Assembly: GCA_020353135.1 (NCBI GenBank)
Contig: CP070688.1
Coordinates: forward strand, 2,113,681-2,122,759
Length of the DNA: 9,079 nt
Direction: 5' to 3'
Source: Chloroflexota bacterium
GTDB lineage: Bacteria > Chloroflexota > Anaerolineae > Promineifilales > Promineifilaceae
Below are positions 5,565 through 9,079 of the stretch, one piece after another (positions within the stretch are counted from its first letter, which is position 1; every line of letters starts with the position of its first letter). Below the pieces are notes generated by a model, which had not been told where the DNA came from, searched no databases, and saw only the letters and a program-made list of their open reading frames with translations. The position numbers and the translations under genes were made by a program.

Positions 5565-5670
5565 GAAAATGTCACACTTTGGTGACGACGGACTAAAGGA
5601 GTGGGACATATCCTGTGACAGTTCCGGTGTTCGAAAACTGGGGGGGACGGCCATTGAAGGAGGTGCTATA

Positions 5671-5706
5671 CGAGCGTCGGGAATCGCTCGAGGATACGAG
5701 CTATCC
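5671..5706 (+). promoter_or_regulatory. Two adjacent hairpins in the leader of the PaaX-family gene
   Basis: CGAGCG (5671-5676) pairs with CGCTCG (5685-5690) around an 8-base loop. Directly after it, GGATA (5692-5696) pairs with TATCC (5702-5706) around a 5-base loop. Both fall in the roughly 190-base leader between the predicted start point and the ATG at 5765. A strong Shine-Dalgarno-like GAAGGAGGTG at 5656-5665 just before them has no usable start codon after it. Confidence 0.4.
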
Positions 5707-5764
5707 CTCCGTACGGCGCTGGCGCGAGGCGGGGCGGGAAACAGGGGGGCTTCGGAGCTAGAAC

Positions 5765-6646
5765 ATGGCTAGAAGCAATGCCACCAAATCTCCTTTGGTG
5801 CGAACCCAGTTCTTGATATTTACTCTGTTCGGCGACTATGTCGTCCCGAGGGAAGGCAGGATCTGGACAAGCAGCCTTATCTACTTGATGGAGTTATTAG
5901 GCCAGAACGAAAGCGCGGTGCGTTCCACCCTGTCTCGGATGAGCCAAAAAGGCTGGATTAAGGCTAGCAAACACGGGCGCCGCAGCCAATACTCTATTAC
6001 TCCCCGCGGGCGTCTGCTTCTAGAAGAAGGCCAGCGGCGAATCTTCGAATCCATTTACTCGGACTGGGATGGCACGTGGCATCTGGTCCTATACTCCCTG
6101 CCCGAACGGCAAAGACGAAAACGGCATGCCCTGCGCACGAAGTTACTTTGGCTAGGGTTCGGCCGCCTTGGTCCAGGCGCCTGGATTACCGCACATAATC
6201 GGCAAAACGAACTGCACAGCATTATCTCCGACTTGAGTCTGGAGTCCTGCGTCGACATGTTTTCCGGCGCGCATTTGGGGCCTCACCCGGTACAGGAGTT
6301 GGTGCTACGATGTTGGGATCTGGAAGGACTGACCAAACAATATCAAGGTTTTGTCGATCGCAATCAGCCTGAATATCTGGGATGCCTGAAGCAGATTGAC
6401 GAGAGGCAACCCTTGGAGCCTGAAGAGTATTTTACGCGCCGATTCTGGTTTACGCATGAATTCCAGTCCTTTCCTTTAAAGGATCCTAACCTGCCAACTC
6501 AGCTCCTCAGTCCAGATTGGATTGGCTTTACGGCGCGTGAGCTTTTCGACAACTATCGCCAGCTATTAGGCTCGTATACTGAAAAGTTTATTGACGAAGT
6601 GATCTGCGGTGATGGTCTCTCCTCTTTCAGGCGACTTCGCCCGTGA
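5765..6646 (+). CDS. PaaX-family transcriptional repressor
   Basis: A 293-residue regulator with the three-part layout of PaaX, the phenylacetyl-CoA-responsive repressor of phenylacetate catabolism. The N-terminal winged helix-turn-helix (about 10-88) includes ESAVRSTLSRMSQKGWI (49-65) and the wing GRRSQYSITPRG (71-82). The central domain has WDGTWHLVLYSLPERQRRKR...LGFGRLGPGAWI (101-141), and the C-terminal domain has RRFWFTHEFQSFPLKDPNLPTQLLSPDWIG (225-254). The length is slightly below the 307-316 residues of well-known PaaX. In such proteins an acyl- or aryl-CoA usually releases the DNA; the real ligand here is unknown, since no phenylacetyl-CoA epoxidase genes are visible. GGAG at 5754-5757 precedes the ATG by seven bases. 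It heads a probable operon with a hydratase, a dehydrogenase and a thiolase, which it likely controls together with itself. Confidence 0.9.
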   Translation: MARSNATKSPLVRTQFLIFTLFGDYVVPREGRIWTSSLIYLMELLGQNESAVRSTLSRMSQKGWIKASKHGRRSQYSITPRGRLLLEEGQRRIFESIYSDWDGTWHLVLYSLPERQRRKRHALRTKLLWLGFGRLGPGAWITAHNRQNELHSIISDLSLESCVDMFSGAHLGPHPVQELVLRCWDLEGLTKQYQGFVDRNQPEYLGCLKQIDERQPLEPEEYFTRRFWFTHEFQSFPLKDPNLPTQLLSPDWIGFTARELFDNYRQLLGSYTEKFIDEVICGDGLSSFRRLRP

Positions 6647-6716
6647 TCTTTTGGCGATGATCTCTGACGACATGAGGACGGCGGCGCGGGTTTGACCATG
6701 ATGAAATGAGGCAGAA

Positions 6717-7175
6717 ATGAACATGAGCAGAGGGCTTACATTTGACGAGTTTGAGGTTGGCTCCGTTTTTGTTTCTCAAGCTCGTACCGTCACCGAGACA
6801 GATGTTGTGAATTTTGCAGGGCTTTCGGGTGACTTTAACCCCTTACACACAGATGCGGAGTTTGGGAAGCGTACACCGTTCGGCGAGCGCATCGCCCACG
6901 GATTGCTAACCGTCGCCATGGCGACCGGCATGGCCAACTGGACCGGTGTTTTTGAAGGCACAACAATCGCCCTCGTAGAACAAGTCATACGCTACAAGGG
7001 CGTGGTCAAATTCGGCGATACCGTCCATCTGGAGCTGGAGGTATTAGAAAAAACCCCGACATCCAAGCCTGATAGAGGTATTGTGCGCTTTGCCACCAGC
7101 ATATTGAACCAGCGAGACGAGGCAGTGGTGGAAGGTGAATGGACTCTTCTGATGCGGAGGAATAGAGCGCAATAG
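6717..7175 (+). CDS. MaoC-type (R)-specific enoyl-CoA hydratase
   Basis: A 152-residue single hot-dog domain with the hydratase signature GDFNPLHTD (38-46) followed by GERIAHGLL (56-64). By family knowledge (PhaJ, MaoC domains) Asp39 and His44 add water across the double bond of a trans-2-enoyl-CoA and give the (R)-3-hydroxyacyl-CoA. The length is normal for the single-domain type. The protein is soluble, with no targeting signal. GAGG at 6708-6711 is five bases before the ATG; a second ATG two codons later is possible. It lies 70 bases after the PaaX-family gene and 58 bases before the SDR gene, all on the same strand, so one transcript is likely. The chain length or structure of its substrate cannot be told; dehydration in the reverse direction is also possible. 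Confidence 0.85.
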   Translation: MNMSRGLTFDEFEVGSVFVSQARTVTETDVVNFAGLSGDFNPLHTDAEFGKRTPFGERIAHGLLTVAMATGMANWTGVFEGTTIALVEQVIRYKGVVKFGDTVHLELEVLEKTPTSKPDRGIVRFATSILNQRDEAVVEGEWTLLMRRNRAQ

Positions 7176-7233
7176 CACTCGGGCCAGGGAAGGCAGGTTC
7201 AATGTCTTCTTGGGCCTAATAAAGGAGTACAAG

Positions 7234-8001
7234 ATGTTACTAGAGGATAAAGTGGCGTTGATCACTGGTGGAGGAAGCGGAATAGGCCGCGCCACGGCTG
7301 TCCGCTTTGCCGGTGAAGGGGCGAGAATCGTCATTTGCGACGTGGATGAGGAAGGGCTGGACGAAACGTACCGGCAAGTGGCGGAGCTGAGAACGGACGT
7401 GGTCCAGATAGTTGGCAGTGTGACTGATCGTGACAGTGTCCAAAGCATGGTCGACGCGGCCATCAGTCAATACGGCCGTCTGGACATCCTTGTCAATAAT
7501 GCAGGTATAACTCGCGATGGCCTGACTGTTCGCTATAAGGATGACGAGATGACCCTCATGCCAGACGAGAGGTGGGACGCGGTCTTGGAAGTCAACCTGA
7601 AAGGAACCTGGTTGTGCTCCCAGATAGCAGGTGCGCAGATGATCCGGCAGAAATCCGGGCGAATCGTCAATACCGCGTCCGTGGCGGCGCTGGGTAATAT
7701 TGGCCAGGCAAATTACGCTGCTTCTAAGGCAGGTGTCATCGGCCTGACCAAGACATTAGCCCTGGAATGGGCGCGTTTTAGTATCGCGGTCAACTGCGTT
7801 GCTCCGGGCGCTGTAAGTACACGTATGACAGCCACTATTCCCGACAGGATTATGGCTGGTTTGATTCAGGCAATTCCTTACCGCCGCCTGGCCGAACCGG
7901 AGGAAATTGCCGCTGTTCACGCGTTCTTGGCTTCTGACGAAGCTTCTTACATCACCGGGCAAGTCATCTTTATCGATGGCGGTCTTACAGCCGGGGCTTA
8001 G
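7234..8001 (+). CDS. FabG-like SDR, probable NAD-dependent 3-hydroxyacyl-CoA dehydrogenase
   Basis: A 255-residue classical short-chain dehydrogenase. The cofactor loop TGGGSGIG is at 11-18, NNAG at 88-91, and the catalytic tetrad is N121, S149, Y161 and K165 (YAASK). The C-terminal end ITGQVIFIDGG (240-250) is typical of the FabG group. Asp36 at the end of the second strand (IVICDVD) usually selects NAD over NADP, which favours oxidation. The segment between NNAG and N121 is eight residues longer than in E. coli FabG. In this gene order the likely job is to oxidise the 3-hydroxyacyl-CoA made by the MaoC hydratase to the 3-ketoacyl-CoA for the thiolase; a role in fatty acid synthesis is less likely. 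AAAGGAG at 7221-7227 is six bases before the ATG at 7234, so the longer frame from TTG at 7210 is rejected. Confidence 0.85.
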   Translation: MLLEDKVALITGGGSGIGRATAVRFAGEGARIVICDVDEEGLDETYRQVAELRTDVVQIVGSVTDRDSVQSMVDAAISQYGRLDILVNNAGITRDGLTVRYKDDEMTLMPDERWDAVLEVNLKGTWLCSQIAGAQMIRQKSGRIVNTASVAALGNIGQANYAASKAGVIGLTKTLALEWARFSIAVNCVAPGAVSTRMTATIPDRIMAGLIQAIPYRRLAEPEEIAAVHAFLASDEASYITGQVIFIDGGLTAGA

Positions 8002-8010
8002 GAGCATGTG

Positions 8011-9079
8011 ATGGCTATTAAGAATTCTTACATCCCATATGGTGGGTATTGGAGTACGCCTTTCGCCAGGTGGCAGGGCAGTTTCGCCACCTTACATCCG
8101 GTCAAGTTTGCCGCCGAGGTCACCCGGCAAGCGCTGGAGGATCGGAAAATCTCACCTCAAGTGTTCACAAATCTGTTTTTCGGCATGACCGTGCCGGCTA
8201 GAAGCTCGTTTTACGGTGCACCGTGGCTGGCCGGCATGATCGGGGCAGAAGCCATAACCGGCCCGGTCTTCTCGCAGGCATGCGCCACATCGGCGCGAGT
8301 CATCGGCAGTGCTGCGTATGAGGTAGAAGCTGGCAACGGTATTGAGCCCGTCATTCTATGCATTACGGCCGACCGAACCTCAAATGGTCCCCATTTGCTG
8401 TACCCTAATCCATTGGCCCCAGGTGGGCGCGGTGACGCCGAGGACTGGGTTTGGGACAACTTTAACCACGATCCTTTCGCTCGAAACAGTATGATCCAAA
8501 CGGCCGAAAACGTCGCCAAAGAGTACAGCATCTCAAGCGCGGAACAGCATCAAGCTGTTCTGATTCGTTTCGCCCAGTATCAACAAGCCTTGGGCGACGA
8601 GGCCGCGTTTCAGAAACGGTACATGATCACACCCGTCGAAATAAATCCCACCGGAAAGAAAGTGACGGCGACGTTAACGGGCGATGAGGGCATTTTCCCA
8701 ACAAATGCTGAGGCTTTGGCCCGTCTCAAGCCGGTGATGCCTGATGGAACGGTCACCTTTGGCGGGCAAACATATCCGGCCGATGGCAACGCGGGCATGA
8801 TCGTAACCACGCGCGAGCGCGCCCGTGAATTGAGCCAGGATTCGGACCTGGAAATACAAGTTCTTGCGTTTGCCGAAGGTCGAGCCGAGAAGGGGTTCAT
8901 GCCCAAGGCAAATGCCCCGGCCGTACGACGCGCTCTCGATCGGGCACAATTGTCGCTCAAGGATGTGAAAGCGATCAAGACACACAACCCGTTTGCAGTC
9001 AACGACTGCTATTTGAGCCGCGAACTCGACATCCCCCTGGAGAGTATGAACAACTACGGTTGCTCACTAATCTGGGGGC
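8011..9079 (+). CDS. Thiolase (acyl-CoA acetyltransferase family), 3' end outside window
   Basis: The frame is open from the ATG at 8011 to the window edge: 356 full codons, cut just where the GHP motif should begin. The nucleophile region FSQACATSARVIGSA contains Cys91, matching the active-site cysteine of thiolases. Near the end, NNYGCSLIWG (347-356) leads into the conserved glycine-histidine motif. The NEAF box reads THNPFAVND (324-332), so a histidine (H325) stands where biosynthetic thiolases have asparagine. HEAF and HDCF variants are known in trifunctional-protein and SCP2-type thiolases. The second catalytic cysteine should be beyond the window. The start is supported by AGGAG at 8000-8004, which overlaps the SDR stop codon; the genes are nine bases apart and surely cotranscribed. 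The probable role is to cleave the 3-ketoacyl-CoA with CoA and release acetyl-CoA or another short acyl-CoA. Confidence 0.88.
   Translation, partial: MAIKNSYIPYGGYWSTPFARWQGSFATLHPVKFAAEVTRQALEDRKISPQVFTNLFFGMTVPARSSFYGAPWLAGMIGAEAITGPVFSQACATSARVIGSAAYEVEAGNGIEPVILCITADRTSNGPHLLYPNPLAPGGRGDAEDWVWDNFNHDPFARNSMIQTAENVAKEYSISSAEQHQAVLIRFAQYQQALGDEAAFQKRYMITPVEINPTGKKVTATLTGDEGIFPTNAEALARLKPVMPDGTVTFGGQTYPADGNAGMIVTTRERARELSQDSDLEIQVLAFAEGRAEKGFMPKANAPAVRRALDRAQLSLKDVKAIKTHNPFAVNDCYLSRELDIPLESMNNYGCSLIWG

Larger units (their letters stand above)
5001..5764. other. Long non-coding region between the DinB-like gene and the PaaX operon
   Basis: No convincing gene lies in these 764 bases. From left to right it holds: a GC-rich start with a small hairpin (arms 5081-5085 and 5092-5096); a heptamer array (5170-5253); a 4-base-pair TTCG-tetraloop hairpin (5281-5292); a G-rich stretch (about 5317-5363); a candidate leftward promoter (5408-5436); and the rightward promoter and leader of the PaaX-family gene (5520-5764). 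The ten bases CCGGTAATTG occur at 5125-5134 and again at 5302-5311, either side of the heptamer array. Minus-strand frames of 130-140 codons here are low-complexity, proline-rich translations of the repeats and GC-rich sequence, and I do not regard them as genes. Confidence 0.65.

Noticed and set aside
5663..5761. Short GTG-started frame of 32 codons in the leader
   Set aside because: The Shine-Dalgarno-like AAGGAG directly touches the GTG, leaving no spacing for initiation.
5521..5772. Plus-strand frame of 83 codons before the PaaX-family gene
   Set aside because: It begins upstream of the predicted promoter, so it would not be in the transcript, and it lacks a ribosome binding site. Its product resembles no family.
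7210..7233. TTG start extending the SDR by eight residues
   Set aside because: AAAGGAG at 7221-7227 clearly serves the ATG at 7234, and classical SDRs begin a few residues before the cofactor strand.

Overview
This 9,079-base window looks like a chromosomal segment from a bacterium of moderate to high GC content. Most genes have clear GGAGG-type ribosome binding sites, genes lie on both strands, and none of the genes is a phage, plasmid or transposon gene. The mix of families (ABC-2 permease, URO-D family protein, CPBP protease, DinB-like protein) and the degenerate short-repeat arrays between genes would suit a Chloroflexota (Anaerolineae-like) genome. That placement is an impression, not a demonstration.

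Left part (1-5000). The window opens inside an ABC-2 drug or lipid exporter permease (1-555). A URO-D family protein of unknown reaction follows (580-1581), then a CPBP (CAAX-type) membrane protease (1791-2600). A possible 36-residue protein overlaps the end of the protease gene (2584-2694). A convergent minus-strand gene encodes a trypsin-fold serine protease without a signal peptide (2691-3698). Next come a 5'-truncated remnant of an MFS transporter (3992-4201) and a DinB-superfamily protein (4329-5000). Short degenerate tandem repeats with a 7- or 10-base period end 20-26 bases before the start codons of the CPBP protease, the serine protease and the DinB-like gene.

Middle (5001-5764). This is a 764-base stretch without a convincing gene. 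It holds a twelve-unit heptamer array (5170-5253), small hairpins, a candidate leftward promoter, and a good sigma70-type promoter (5537-5564). That promoter is overlapped and followed by inverted repeats and a structured leader of about 190 bases.

Right part (5765-9079). Four codirectional genes form a probable operon: a PaaX-family repressor, a MaoC-type enoyl-CoA hydratase, a FabG-like SDR dehydrogenase, and a thiolase cut by the window edge. Together the three enzymes would hydrate an enoyl-CoA, oxidise the 3-hydroxyacyl-CoA and cleave the 3-ketoacyl-CoA. That is a beta-oxidation-like lower pathway, probably through (R)-3-hydroxyacyl intermediates and controlled by the PaaX-like protein. 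The substrate cannot be read from this window. In lines counted by hand this block has clearly lower GC than the left part (52-57% against 65-68%), which may reflect separate ancestry.

No tRNA, rRNA, CRISPR array or intact mobile element was recognised. The most unusual signals are the periodic repeat arrays placed just upstream of start codons, and the compact PaaX-controlled hydratase-dehydrogenase-thiolase cassette.
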